DNA of 64,000 nucleotides from Aquipluma nitroreducens (GTDB taxonomy: Bacteria; Bacteroidota; Bacteroidia; Bacteroidales; Prolixibacteraceae). The stretch covers positions 806,001 through 870,000 of the forward strand of contig NZ_AP018694.1 of assembly GCF_009689585.1 (NCBI RefSeq), given 5' to 3'. Position numbers and translations under genes: made by a program. Positions 8,782-17,849 of the stretch are shown here, piece after piece. Each line of letters opens with the position of its first letter. Positions within the stretch are counted from its first letter, which is position 1. The notes beneath the pieces were generated by a model. The model was not told the DNA's origin and ran no database searches. It saw nothing but the letters and a program-made list of their open reading frames with translations.

Positions 8782-9406
8782 TTGGTAACGATTTTTTCAG
8801 AAAATCGATCAAACTGGAATACGTTTTGGAATATACCCGATCCAAATCTGCGATGGAGAACCATGTCACTTCGTGAATATCTTCTTCAACTTGAGGAACC
8901 GGAATTTCGTTACCTGAATAATTCATTAGAAACCATTTAGTTTCCTTTAGCACCAAATTATTCAGGTGTGGCAAATAAGGAGACCGGTAGATATGAAACG
9001 TTGAATCAAGTTGATTGATGACATGAAGTCCAGACAAACCACACTCCTCCTCAACCTCACGAACGGCAGCTAATTCAGGAGTTTCTTTCTTTTCAATCTT
9101 CCCCTTAGGAAGATCCCAAACGCCCAACCGTTTAATAAAAAGGAATGCCCCTTCTGAGTTCCGAACCAATCCACCAGCAGCCGGAATCTCAACAAACTGA
9201 CTTTTAAAATGCTCCCAGGCAGTATCAACTTCATGATTCAAAATGAAAAACCCAGAAGGAGTTTCTGTAGATTCAATTTGCGATATTATCTGATTCACAA
9301 CATCATAACTCACCAAATCAAATATCTCAGTAATGTTATTATTTAATGATTTATTCATTTCTGAACCGAACTGAATGATAGAACCATTGAAAAAAACTTT
9401 GTACAT
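8774..9406 (-). CDS. Nudix hydrolase
   Basis: The 210-residue product contains a full Nudix box near residues 120-142: G at GKIEKKE, then E, then REVEEECGL, matching G-x5-E-x7-R-E-x2-E-E-x-G. It hydrolyses a nucleoside diphosphate linked to another moiety, but the substrate cannot be predicted. The box is preceded by VWDLPKGK, common in ADP-ribose or (di)nucleotide pyrophosphatases. An N-terminal extension of about 75 residues precedes the Nudix domain. It is divergent from pyrE with only 32 bases between the start codons. Confidence 0.9.
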   Translation of the reverse strand: MYKVFFNGSIIQFGSEMNKSLNNNITEIFDLVSYDVVNQIISQIESTETPSGFFILNHEVDTAWEHFKSQFVEIPAAGGLVRNSEGAFLFIKRLGVWDLPKGKIEKKETPELAAVREVEEECGLSGLHVINQLDSTFHIYRSPYLPHLNNLVLKETKWFLMNYSGNEIPVPQVEEDIHEVTWFSIADLDRVYSKTYSSLIDFLKKSLPII

Positions 9407-9409
9407 TTG
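9402..9409 (+). promoter_or_regulatory. Possible -7 box for pyrE overlapping the Nudix start codon
   Basis: TACATTTG matches TAnnTTTG exactly and lies 29 bases before the pyrE ATG. Its bases include the start codon of the divergent Nudix gene (9404-9406). No convincing -33 TTTG is seen at the usual distance, so confidence is modest. Confidence 0.35.
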
Positions 9410-9438
9410 CGAGTATTAAAAGATAAAAGAAAACAATC

Positions 9439-10074
9439 ATGCTTGAACAAATTCAACTCGAAGTTACAAAGAAACTATTACACATTAACACCATAAAAGT
9501 ACAGCCCAACAATCCGTTTACCTGGGCTTCAGGCTGGAAAGCTCCAATTTATTGCGACAACCGTAAAATCTTGTCGTATCCTGAAGAGCGTACTTTTATT
9601 TGCCAGAAGTTTTGCGAAATCATCCGCGAAAAGTACCCACAGGCCGAAGTTATTGCCGGAGTTGCTACCGGGGCTATCGCTCATGGCATGTTGGTTGCTC
9701 AGGAATTAGGCCTGCCATTTATTTATGTTCGGGCAAAACCAAAAGACCACGGGCTCGAAAACCTGATTGAAGGTGACATGAAAGCTGGTCAGAAAGTGGT
9801 GATCATTGAAGATTTGATTTCAACTGGATTGAGTAGCCTGAAAGCTGCTGATGCAATCACCAATTTTGGTGGCGATGTTCTTGGAATGGTTGCCATTTTT
9901 ACCTACAACTTTCCACAAGCACGTAAAAACTTTGAAGATGCAGGTCTTGAGTTGACTGCTCTAAGCCGTTACCAGATTTTGATTGAACAGGCAATCGAAT
10001 TGGGTGATGTTAGGCCCGAAGAAGTAGAAAAACTCAACCAATGGCGTGAAAATCCTGAAAGTTGGGGTCTATAG
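9439..10074 (+). CDS. pyrE: Orotate phosphoribosyltransferase PyrE
   Basis: PyrE joins orotate to phosphoribosyl pyrophosphate to make orotidine monophosphate in pyrimidine synthesis. The 211-residue product has the PRPP-binding loop VVIIEDLISTGLSS at about residues 116-129, and the IAGVATGAIAHG and YVRAKPKDHG segments that hold the catalytic lysine and mobile loop. FTWASGWKAPIYCDNR near the start binds orotate. It is followed by a terminator hairpin, so the downstream SRPBCC gene may be transcribed separately. Confidence 0.95.
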   Translation: MLEQIQLEVTKKLLHINTIKVQPNNPFTWASGWKAPIYCDNRKILSYPEERTFICQKFCEIIREKYPQAEVIAGVATGAIAHGMLVAQELGLPFIYVRAKPKDHGLENLIEGDMKAGQKVVIIEDLISTGLSSLKAADAITNFGGDVLGMVAIFTYNFPQARKNFEDAGLELTALSRYQILIEQAIELGDVRPEEVEKLNQWRENPESWGL

Positions 10075-10093
10075 ATTATTCATTACATCTTAT

Positions 10094-10128
10094 AATCTCC
10101 CCTTTTCTGTGAGGAAGAGGGGATTTTC
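10094..10128 (+). terminator. Rho-independent terminator after pyrE
   Basis: An AATCTCCCCTTTTC arm pairs with AAGAGGGGATT, with one bulged base, and is followed by a T-rich tail before the SRPBCC gene. Confidence 0.6.
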
Positions 10129-10147
10129 TTTTTAAAACCTAAGCAGA

Positions 10148-10597
10148 ATGAGTACCACAAAATATGTAAGCGACGTAAAAGTCATCAATAATAATCAGGA
10201 AGTTATCTTCAATTACCTGTCAAACTTCGAAAACCTGTCAAAATACGTCAACGAGGGATTATTGACAAAAATGACAGAGCAAATTCCACAGATTAAGATT
10301 TCGAATTTCGAATCGGATGCTGACTCATGCCGTTTCCAGATTGCTGGAATGGGCCTTGCCGAAATCAGGATCATTGAACGTGAACCGCACAAAACCATCA
10401 AGATAAACAGTAGTGGCGGCATGCCTGTTGGAATAACATTTTGGATTCAGTTGCTTCCGGTTTCGGCCTACGAGACCAAACTTCGCCTTACATTAGATGC
10501 CGATATGAGCATGATGATTAAAATGATGGTCAATAAAAAGCTGGAAGAAGGAATTAACCGACTGGCCGACATGCTGGCTGCATTGCCTTACAGGTAG
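10148..10597 (+). CDS. SRPBCC family protein
   Basis: The 149-residue product looks like a START/Bet v 1-type lipid or ligand-binding domain: a first strand and helix KVINNNQEVIFNYLSNFENLSKYV, a run of beta strands, and a long C-terminal helix KMMVNKKLEEGINRLADML (split here as landmarks). The ligand is unknown. The gene following pyrE in this order is, as far as I recall, common in the phylum, but no pathway link is established. No signal peptide is visible, so it is cytoplasmic. Confidence 0.7.
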   Translation: MSTTKYVSDVKVINNNQEVIFNYLSNFENLSKYVNEGLLTKMTEQIPQIKISNFESDADSCRFQIAGMGLAEIRIIEREPHKTIKINSSGGMPVGITFWIQLLPVSAYETKLRLTLDADMSMMIKMMVNKKLEEGINRLADMLAALPYR

Positions 10598-10667
10598 TGG
10601 CCAGTATTCAGTCACGGTTTGCAGAAAAGACGAAAGACAGGATACAAATGGGTGATTAGTCAATAAT

Positions 10668-11435
10668 TCAGTCCTTCAATCCTTCAGTTTTTTGCAGAAA
10701 TTCAACTTCCTTGAAATGAAATTCCAATACTTCTCCGTCATTCTTTCGGATAATTAATTGTCCAATTTCGTTAACACCGAGAATTTCACCTTCAAAAACT
10801 AAATCTTCAGCTTTAAAAAAATGCTTTTCATTTATGCGATAAAGAGCAGAGATAAATTCCCGATCAATTAGTTCTTCTTCTCTATTTCGCAAAAGAGCAT
10901 AATACCAGTTTATTCCGGATAATATTTCGGCCAGAATAACCTCACGATCGTAGTGCTGATTTGTCAGCATTTTTAGAGATACCGGATTAGGGGCATTACT
11001 GTAAAAAATGGTTTGATTCACATTCAGGCCAATACCAACAATAGAGCTTTTCAACAATCCACTCATAATTGAATTTTCAATCAAGATACCACCGAGTTTC
11101 CGATTGCCGGCATAAATATCATTGGGCCATTTTATTTTTAATGAATCAACATACTTATTCAGAGCCTTATAAATACCTAAAGCGACTACTTTAGATATCA
11201 TAAATTGCCTACGAATCTCCAAGAATACTGGACTCAAAACAACTGAAAAGAGTAGGTTTTCATTTGGCAGGCTTTCCCATGAATTGTTCTGTTGTCCTCG
11301 ACCAGATGTTTGTTCATATGCCAAAAAGACAGTACCTTCCGACAACCCATTTTCACGTATTTGGCGGTTGGCATAGTTGTTGGTAGAATCTGTCACCTTG
11401 AGGCGTACAATTAAATTTCCAATAATTTGATCCAT
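10668..11435 (-). CDS. birA: Biotin--[acetyl-CoA-carboxylase] ligase
   Basis: BirA activates biotin with ATP and attaches it to the biotin carboxyl carrier protein. The 255-residue product contains the catalytic loop SGRGQQNNSW, the core KWPNDIYAGNRKLGGILIE and a small C-terminal SH3-like domain (FEGEILGVNEIGQLII). There is no N-terminal helix-turn-helix, so this is the monofunctional type and does not act as a repressor. It is divergent from rsfS, with a 108-base gap containing the rsfS promoter. Confidence 0.93.
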   Translation of the reverse strand: MDQIIGNLIVRLKVTDSTNNYANRQIRENGLSEGTVFLAYEQTSGRGQQNNSWESLPNENLLFSVVLSPVFLEIRRQFMISKVVALGIYKALNKYVDSLKIKWPNDIYAGNRKLGGILIENSIMSGLLKSSIVGIGLNVNQTIFYSNAPNPVSLKMLTNQHYDREVILAEILSGINWYYALLRNREEELIDREFISALYRINEKHFFKAEDLVFEGEILGVNEIGQLIIRKNDGEVLEFHFKEVEFLQKTEGLKD

Positions 11436-11488
11436 GCTACTGAGTTAAGTTTGCATTTACATTTAATGCTGAAATTTCGTCGCACAAG

Positions 11489-11525
11489 TTTAATCACTTA
11501 TAATAAGGTAAAAAATTTATCTTTG
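11489..11525 (+). promoter_or_regulatory. Predicted promoter of the rsfS-ftsH operon
   Basis: TATCTTTG at 11518-11525 is an exact TAnnTTTG -7 box. A weaker -33 candidate, TTTA, begins at 11489. The -7 box lies 18 bases before the rsfS ATG, giving a short leader. Confidence 0.55.
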
Positions 11526-11543
11526 TAGTTCTAATAAAAAATT

Positions 11544-11921
11544 ATGGATAAAAGCGTTAAAGAAACTGAAACTGAACAATTGTTGAAAGCCATTGTTGAA
11601 GGAATTCAAAGAAAAAAAGGACTTGAAATCGTTAAAATAGACTTAACAAAAATTAATCATACTGAATGTAAATATTTCATCATTTGCCACGGAAACTCGG
11701 TTACACATGTCGATGCCATAGCTCATTCGGTTGAAGACACCGTTGAAGAACTCATGAACGAAAGTGCCTGGCACAAAGACGGATATCGAAATTCAATCTG
11801 GATCTTACTCGATTATGCCGAGATTATGGTACACGTTTTTCAAAAAGAATCCAGAAACTTTTACGACCTTGAAAACTTATGGGCCGATGCACACATCGAA
11901 TTAATTAAAGAAGAAAACTAA
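11544..11921 (+). CDS. rsfS: Ribosomal silencing factor RsfS
   Basis: RsfS (YbeB/Iojap family) binds ribosomal protein L14 and blocks joining of the subunits when nutrients are low. The 125-residue product shows the family sequence: IVKIDLTKINHTECKYFIICHGNS (landmark, split), then HKDGYRNSIWILLDYAEIMVHVF and FYDLENLWADA at the end. It is 6 bases ahead of ftsH, so the two are co-transcribed from the promoter upstream. Confidence 0.93.
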   Translation: MDKSVKETETEQLLKAIVEGIQRKKGLEIVKIDLTKINHTECKYFIICHGNSVTHVDAIAHSVEDTVEELMNESAWHKDGYRNSIWILLDYAEIMVHVFQKESRNFYDLENLWADAHIELIKEEN

Positions 11922-11927
11922 TAAATA

Positions 11928-13961
11928 ATGGGAAACAATAATAAAAACAAGGAAAAGCTAAATATCGGGAATATGGGTTCGGGGAATAAAGCCCCCAAAT
12001 TTAATCCCTATTGGATATATGGTGTAGTAATTATCGCTTTTCTGGCCATCCAGTGGTTTACCTTGGGTGGAGGACCGGTTGAGACAAACTGGAACGAAGT
12101 AAAAACAACCATACTGGCCAACAACGATGTTAAAAAAATTGTTGTTGTCAATGAAAAAGAAGCTCAGGTATATCTGAAAGAAAGCAGTTACGACAAATAT
12201 TCTGCAAAGCTAAACAATGGATTTACTGCACCGCAAAAAGTTGGGCCACACTATTTCTTCGAAATTGGTCCACCGGAAGCATTTGCAAACAACCTAAAAG
12301 AGGCTCAGGCCAATGTTGCTGAAGAAAATAAAGTTGGCATCGAATATAAGACTGTCCACAACTATTTGGGCGAATTATTGAACTGGATTCTTCCGTTTGC
12401 AATCATCATTTTAATCTGGTGGTTTATCTTCAAGCGGATGAGTAAAGGAACTGGTGGTGGTGGTGCCGGCAATATTTTCAATGTCGGTAAATCGCAGGCC
12501 AAAGTATTTGACAAAGATTCAAGAGTTTCAAATACATTTAAAGATGTTGCCGGATTAGCTGAAGCAAAACAGGAAGTGGAAGAAATTGTCGATTTCCTGA
12601 AAAGTCCGACTAAATTCACCAAATTAGGAGGTAAAATTCCAAAAGGAGCACTACTCGTGGGCCCTCCGGGAACCGGAAAAACATTACTGGCCAAAGCTGT
12701 AGCCGGAGAAGCCAATGTTCCTTTCTTCTCGATGTCGGGATCCGACTTTGTTGAGATGTTTGTCGGAGTTGGTGCTTCGCGTGTTCGCGATTTATTCAAA
12801 CAGGCCAAAGAGAAAGCGCCTTGCATTGTGTTTATCGACGAAATTGATGCCATTGGACGTGCCAGAGGCAAAAACCCAAACATGGGATCGAACGATGAGC
12901 GTGAGAATACACTGAATCAGCTTTTAACTGAAATGGATGGTTTTGACACCAATTCAGGAGTAATTATATTGGCCGCGACTAACCGCGCCGACATTCTCGA
13001 CAAAGCTTTAATGCGTGCTGGCCGTTTCGACCGCCAGATACACGTTGAATTACCCGATTTAAACGAGCGAGAAGAAATATTCAATGTTCATTTAAGGCCT
13101 ATAAAACTTTCACCGGAAATTGATCCTGCTTTTCTGGCCAAACAGACTCCGGGATTCTCGGGCGCCGACATTGCTAACGTATGTAACGAATCGGCTCTAA
13201 TTGCAGCCCGACACAATAAAGATTTAGTCGACAAACAAGACTTTTTGGATGCCGTTGACCGAATAATTGGAGGTCTGGAAAAAAAGAATAAAATCATTTC
13301 GGTGGATGAAAAACGCCGGATCGCTTATCATGAAGCCGGACACGCTACTATAAGCTGGTTGCTCGAACATGCTCATCCATTGGTAAAAGTGACCATTGTT
13401 CCGCGTGGAAAAGCGCTGGGTGCTGCATGGTATCTTCCTGAAGAACGGTCGATTACAACAAAAGATCAGTTGCTTGATGAAATGTGTTCTGCCTTGGGTG
13501 GCCGTGCTGCCGAGCAAATTTCGTTCAACAGCATCTCTTCCGGAGCGCAAAACGACCTCGAAAAAGTGACCAAGCAGTCGTACGCCATGGTAAGTATTTT
13601 TGGCATGAGCGAAAAAGTTGGAAACGTAAGTTTTTACGACTCGTCAGGTCAGAATGAATACGGATTCACCAAACCTTACAGCGAAAAAACAGCTGAATTG
13701 ATCGATTCAGAATCGAAACTATTGATTGAAACGCAATATGCAAGAGCTCTGGAAGTTTTGACAGCGAACAAAGAAGGTCACGAAAAATTGGCTGAATTAC
13801 TTTTGGAAAAAGAAGTTATCTTCAGCGAAGACCTTGAAAACGTATTTGGAAAACGCAAATGGGGAAAACCTTTGATGGTTGCTGAAGTAAAAAAAGAAAT
13901 AGCTGCCGGACTTCTCGAAAACAAAGAAGCTCCTGCTACTTCTGAATCGACAACTGCATAA
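11928..13961 (+). CDS. ftsH: ATP-dependent zinc metalloprotease FtsH
   Basis: FtsH is a membrane-anchored AAA+ protease that degrades misfolded membrane proteins and short-lived regulators. The 677-residue product has two membrane segments (about residues 27-47 and 142-167) around a periplasmic domain. The AAA module follows, with Walker A GPPGTGKT at 245-252, Walker B IVFIDEID and the second region of homology. The zinc site HEAGH has His468 and His472. A Gly-rich linker follows the second membrane segment. The stop codon overlaps the start of the next gene by one base (TAATG), indicating translational coupling to the LUD protein. Confidence 0.97.
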
Positions 13962-14596
13962 TGGATTCGGCAAGAAATAATATTTTGGCCCGGTTAAAGG
14001 CCGCACAGGATAAAAGAGGTGAAATTGGGGAAAACATCCCTGATTTCACCTCTCCTATTTACCATCCGCTCAACGATTCGTTAAGTCTGGAATTTAAAAC
14101 GAACCTCGAGATGATTGGGGGACAAGTTTATCTGCTTAGATCGAAATCAGAGGTTACAGATCAGATCAAACAGATTTGCGAGGAAAAACACCAGGATCGA
14201 ATTTTTTGTACCGACCCAAAACTTCAGGAAATACTTCAGGATAGTATTCAAATTGATTCGGATGAAAACTCATTTTTAACATTAAATATTGGAATTACAG
14301 GCTGCGAATTCCTGGTAGCGCATTTGGGTTCGGTCATGATTAGTTCTGCCCAAATTTCAGGACGACGCTTAAATGTCTTTCCGGAAACACATGTAGTTAT
14401 AGCTCACCAATCGCAATTGACAGATTATTTGGATGGGGCTCTTGAGAAATTGCAAAACAAATACAAAAATGAGTTACCTTCGTTAATCAGCAACATCACC
14501 GGGCCAAGCCGCACAGCCGATATTGAAAAGACATTGGTTATGGGCATGCATGGTCCAAAATCGCTGATTGTCATCATCTCTGAAGAACCGATTTAA
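13961..14596 (+). CDS. LUD domain protein (LutC/YkgG-like)
   Basis: The 211-residue product resembles LutC/YkgG, the LUD-domain component of the LutABC lactate oxidation complex. Typical stretches are GITGCEFLVAHLGSVMISS and the C-terminal ITGPSRTADIEKTLVMGMHGP, the family's conserved end. No lutA or lutB is nearby. In Bacteroidota a single LUD gene behind ftsH is common, and its role is not settled. It overlaps ftsH by one base, so it is expressed with it. Confidence 0.8.
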   Translation: MDSARNNILARLKAAQDKRGEIGENIPDFTSPIYHPLNDSLSLEFKTNLEMIGGQVYLLRSKSEVTDQIKQICEEKHQDRIFCTDPKLQEILQDSIQIDSDENSFLTLNIGITGCEFLVAHLGSVMISSAQISGRRLNVFPETHVVIAHQSQLTDYLDGALEKLQNKYKNELPSLISNITGPSRTADIEKTLVMGMHGPKSLIVIISEEPI

Positions 14597-14607
14597 CATC
14601 TGAAACT

Positions 14608-14814
14608 ATGGAAAAAGACTGGGTATGTGTATTTCACTCTGAACAAGGATTTCAGGCTGAAATAGCTCGTGAAATTCTCGAAAACGAAGAAATCAATTGT
14701 GTTGTACTTAACGAACATGACTCAACATTTCCATCAATTGGTGATTTGGAAATATGGGTTCACCAGGATTTCGAAGTAAAAGCAACTGAACTTTTAAAAG
14801 ATTTAATCCTTTGA
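14608..14814 (+). CDS. DUF2007 family small protein
   Basis: This 68-residue product (MEKDWVCVFHSEQGFQAEIA) has the ferredoxin-like DUF2007 pattern: an N-terminal strand, a helix of the type EAEIAREILENEEINCVVLN (here QAEIARE) and GDLEIWVHQDFEVKATELL. Members are sometimes called putative signal-transducing proteins, but no biochemical function is known to me. Its TGA stop overlaps the TTG start of cdsA (TTGA), which couples the two genes. Confidence 0.75.
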   Translation: MEKDWVCVFHSEQGFQAEIAREILENEEINCVVLNEHDSTFPSIGDLEIWVHQDFEVKATELLKDLIL

Positions 14815-15638
14815 AGAAATTAATTACGCGAACGATTACCGGAATCGTTCTTGTTTTGGTTATGCTGACAGCTATTTTTGTCAGCTCGTATAGTTATGCG
14901 ATCCTCTTCCTCATTATTTTAATAGCCAGCATTCACGAGTTCACGAACCTTTTTAAAGAATCTGAAGTTCGACCTAACAGTTACTTTAGTTATCTGGTTT
15001 CAATTTGTCTGTTTATTGTGACTTTCCTGATCGCAAAAGGGATCGTCGAAGTCAGGTATTTTCTGGCGCTACTGCCATTCTTCCTGATGATTATGGCTGC
15101 CGAACTTTACCGCAAGCAAAACAAACCGGTCGAAAACATTGCCGTAACAATTTTTGGTATCATTTACCTGGCCATACCGGTATCATTGATCAACTTTCTG
15201 GTTTTCCCCGAAATACTATCATCAACAAATGCCTATACCCCAAAACTATTAATTGCATTGTTTTCGCTGATCTGGATCTACGATTCAGGAGCATATTTGG
15301 TAGGGGTATCCATTGGAAAACATCGGCTATTCGAGCGTATTTCGCCAAAAAAATCATGGGAAGGTGCCATTGGCGGAACACTTATCGCAATCACTGCATC
15401 GTATTTCATTTCCAGTGTTATTCCTGAAATCAATTTGATTCATTGGATTGCAATTAGCGTTTTAACTGTAGTTTCATCAACTTTTGGAGATTTAACCGAA
15501 TCGATGTTTAAACGCTATTTCGGAATTAAAGACAGCGCAAATGTACTTCCCGGACACGGAGGCCTACTCGACCGCTTCGACTCTTTGTTCTTTGCGGCCC
15601 CGATGGTGGTGATTTACCTGAAACTTTTTGTTGAATAA
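14811..15638 (+). CDS. cdsA: Phosphatidate cytidylyltransferase CdsA
   Basis: CdsA makes CDP-diacylglycerol from phosphatidic acid and CTP, the branch point of phospholipid synthesis. The 275-residue polytopic protein has about seven membrane segments and the C-terminal family signature: SPKKSWEGAIGG, then GDLTESMFKR, then KDSANVLPGHGGLLDRFDS. The start is TTG at 14811, overlapping the upstream stop, and the protein then reads MKKLITRTITG. Psd and PssA follow, so this is a phospholipid operon or neighbourhood. Confidence 0.95.
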   Translation: MKKLITRTITGIVLVLVMLTAIFVSSYSYAILFLIILIASIHEFTNLFKESEVRPNSYFSYLVSICLFIVTFLIAKGIVEVRYFLALLPFFLMIMAAELYRKQNKPVENIAVTIFGIIYLAIPVSLINFLVFPEILSSTNAYTPKLLIALFSLIWIYDSGAYLVGVSIGKHRLFERISPKKSWEGAIGGTLIAITASYFISSVIPEINLIHWIAISVLTVVSSTFGDLTESMFKRYFGIKDSANVLPGHGGLLDRFDSLFFAAPMVVIYLKLFVE

Positions 15639-15742
15639 CTTTTTACATCCCAACTTAACAGCGATTTTCATTTTGGCCTGACGATTATTCGGTTTTTGTT
15701 TACTTAAATTCAGCGATGCAATTAAAAAGCACAATTATTTGC

Positions 15743-15750
15743 TATTTTTG
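15743..15750 (+). promoter_or_regulatory. Predicted -7 box upstream of psd
   Basis: TATTTTTG matches TAnnTTTG and sits 22 bases before the psd start in the 134-base gap after cdsA. No clear -33 partner was found. Confidence 0.4.
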
Positions 15751-15772
15751 AAGCCAAAATATAAAACTTAAT

Positions 15773-16426
15773 ATGAAGTTTCATAAAGCCGGCACTACTA
15801 CTATTTACTATGCAACTGCAATATTCGCGGTTCTCATTCTCATTTCGTGGTTTTTAATCACTGACAATGCCATCAAACTGGGTATTCTGGGAGCCTATGG
15901 ATTGGTATATTTCCTGATTATTCAATTCTTCAGGTATCCGGAGCGAAGCATCGTTCAGGATGAAAATGCGATTATATCCCCTGCCGACGGAAAAATCTGT
16001 GAAATCAAAGAAACGATTGAATCAGAATATCTGGGGACAAAATGCCTTCAGGTTTCCATATTTATGTCGCCAACCAACGTACACATTAACTGGATTCCCG
16101 TTCCTGGACAGGTAACCTATATGAAGCACAAGGATGGTGAGTTTTATGCAGCCTTTAAAGACAAATCAGCAGAAGAAAACGAGCGTACCACAACAGCGGT
16201 CAAAATCAGGGATGGGCGCGAAATTGTAATGAAACAAATTGCCGGTGCAATGGCTCGCCGAATCATAAACTACGTTCAAGTTGGCGACAATGTTGATCAA
16301 ACAACAGAACTGGGTTTCATCCGGTTTGGTTCGCGGGTCGATTTATATTTACCCCTTGGCACCAAACTGAATGTAAAACTGAGAGACAAGGTTAAAGGCT
16401 CGCAGACCATCATTGGCCAAATTTAG
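15773..16426 (+). CDS. psd: Phosphatidylserine decarboxylase
   Basis: Psd converts phosphatidylserine to phosphatidylethanolamine. The 217-residue product is the short (type II, archaeal-like) form with an N-terminal hydrophobic region (residues 8-45). The self-cleavage site is RFGSRVDLY, where cleavage between Gly186 and Ser187 would produce the pyruvoyl cofactor. SPADGKICEIKE, IFMSPTNVHINWIP and QIAGAMARRI are the other conserved blocks. It ends 2 bases before pssA, so substrate maker and consumer are encoded together. Confidence 0.95.
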   Translation: MKFHKAGTTTIYYATAIFAVLILISWFLITDNAIKLGILGAYGLVYFLIIQFFRYPERSIVQDENAIISPADGKICEIKETIESEYLGTKCLQVSIFMSPTNVHINWIPVPGQVTYMKHKDGEFYAAFKDKSAEENERTTTAVKIRDGREIVMKQIAGAMARRIINYVQVGDNVDQTTELGFIRFGSRVDLYLPLGTKLNVKLRDKVKGSQTIIGQI

Positions 16427-16428
16427 TT

Positions 16429-17181
16429 ATGAGTCAAAAAAACAATATATTTTTCTGGGTACCCAACGCCATTACCTCCATGAATCTGGTTTGTGGTAGT
16501 TTGTCGGTTTTCTTTGCCATCGACGGACAATTGGGATGGGCTTCTGTTTTCATATTTGCCGCCGCAGTTTTCGATTTTCTCGACGGTTTTGCAGCCCGGT
16601 TACTAAAAGCTTATTCTGCCATTGGAAAAGAACTCGATTCACTGGCCGATATGGTTTCTTTTGGACTGGCGCCTGCCGCTATGGTATTTACCATGCTCCA
16701 ACTGACATTGTTTGGTAAAATTCAGCTTATACAAAATATCGAAGGAAACTTTAGCCAATGGCTTTTGCTCTTCACCAGTCTGGTTATCCCGGTTGCCGGA
16801 GCTTTCCGTTTGGCCAAATTTAACACCGATGACCGGCAAAGCGAACAATTTTTAGGTATGCCCATACCGGCTAACGCTATATTTTTTGCATCGCTTGGCC
16901 TTATCCTCGAATTGGGCACCAAAGAGGCTATTGTTCCCTTTATCCTGAACAAATATATACTGCTAATTGCGATATTTGCCTGTTCGTTCCTGATGGTTTC
17001 TGAATTGCCTATGTTTAACCTGAAATTCAAGAACCTGAAATTAAAAGAAAATGCACTTCGTTTTCTTTTTCTGGGAGTAACATTATTTATGTTGGTTTTC
17101 CTTCAAATCTACGCATTACCACTTATCATTATCTGGTACGTGCTACTTTCGGTAATTAGCCACCTGGCAGGAAAAAAATAA
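16429..17181 (+). CDS. pssA: CDP-diacylglycerol--serine O-phosphatidyltransferase
   Basis: PssA joins serine to CDP-diacylglycerol to give phosphatidylserine. The 250-residue membrane protein carries the CDP-alcohol phosphatidyltransferase signature at about residues 50-78: DG-x2-AR-x8-G-x3-D-x3-D, read in LDGFAARLLK and GKELDSLADMVSFG. About seven membrane segments follow. Its substrate comes from CdsA, two genes upstream, and its product goes to Psd. A strong terminator follows the gene. Confidence 0.95.
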   Translation: MSQKNNIFFWVPNAITSMNLVCGSLSVFFAIDGQLGWASVFIFAAAVFDFLDGFAARLLKAYSAIGKELDSLADMVSFGLAPAAMVFTMLQLTLFGKIQLIQNIEGNFSQWLLLFTSLVIPVAGAFRLAKFNTDDRQSEQFLGMPIPANAIFFASLGLILELGTKEAIVPFILNKYILLIAIFACSFLMVSELPMFNLKFKNLKLKENALRFLFLGVTLFMLVFLQIYALPLIIIWYVLLSVISHLAGKK

Positions 17182-17206
17182 AGCTCACCAACAATATTTT
17201 AACGGT

Positions 17207-17237
17207 AAGAGTGCTATGGAAACATAACACTCTTTTT
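17207..17237 (+). terminator. Rho-independent terminator after pssA
   Basis: AAGAGTGcTAT pairs with ATAaCACTCTT around a 6-base loop, followed by a T run. It closes the phospholipid genes ahead of the nuo operon. Confidence 0.75.
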
Positions 17238-17320
17238 CTTTTTATAAAACATCAAATTCGATATAAAAAAAGATAAGACGCTATGCAAACGATTGCCTTT
17301 TCATAAGTGTCAGCTTTACA

Positions 17321-17346
17321 CGTTAATATTTTAACGTAAACGTTAA
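17321..17346 (+). promoter_or_regulatory. Candidate operator: three CGTTAA half-sites spaced 10 bases apart
   Basis: CGTTAA at 17321-17326, its complement TTAACG at 17331-17336 and CGTTAA again at 17341-17346 begin exactly 10 bases apart, on one face of the helix. The first two form a perfect palindrome. The third overlaps TAAGCTTTG, a near match to a -7 box. It lies 121 bases before nuoA in a 285-base gap with no gene. A transcription factor site controlling complex I is plausible, but the factor is not identified. Confidence 0.4.
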
Positions 17347-17466
17347 GCTTTGGATATTATTCCACCGTTACCCTTACCCCACTTCAATTCTACCAGAATA
17401 TATTTTCTAGTTTTACGAACAAATTGATCGAATAATCGTTTATCTCATCACAATAAACATTTAAAA

Positions 17467-17829
17467 ATGCCTCAAGATTATATACCAATATTGATTCAAT
17501 CGCTGGTTGTTCTGGGTTTTGTAATTACCACCATGCTGGCAACTCATTTACTGGGACCAAAGCGATCATCAAAAGCCAAACTCGAGAATTTCGAATGTGG
17601 GATCGAAGGAATGGGAAATGCTCGTAGTCCATTTTCAGTAAAATATTTTTTAATCGCCATACTCTTCGTACTCTTTGATGTAGAAGTTATCTTTATGTAC
17701 CCATGGGCAGTGAATTTCAAAGATTTAGGTAAAGAAGGGTTCCTCGAAATGGTTTTATTTATGATTCTTGTTTTAGCTGGCTTTATTTATATTATCCTGA
17801 AAGGCGCTTTTAAATGGGATAAAAACTAA
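17467..17829 (+). CDS. nuoA: NADH-quinone oxidoreductase subunit A
   Basis: NuoA is a small membrane-arm subunit of complex I near the quinone channel. The 120-residue product has three membrane helices and the conserved segment [23 protein letters not shown] (split landmark) between helices 1 and 2. [12 protein letters not shown] with acidic residues in helix 2 is diagnostic. It is the first gene of the 14-gene nuo operon and ends 20 bases before nuoB. Confidence 0.95.
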   Translation: MPQDYIPILIQSLVVLGFVITTMLATHLLGPKRSSKAKLENFECGIEGMGNARSPFSVKYFLIAILFVLFDVEVIFMYPWAVNFKDLGKEGFLEMVLFMILVLAGFIYIILKGAFKWDKN

Positions 17830-17849
17830 TTCAGGAAGGAAACGAAATC

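Noticed and set aside
12362-12883. Open frame of 173 codons on the minus strand inside ftsH
   Set aside because: It is an antisense shadow of the highly conserved FtsH AAA domain, without recognisable domains.
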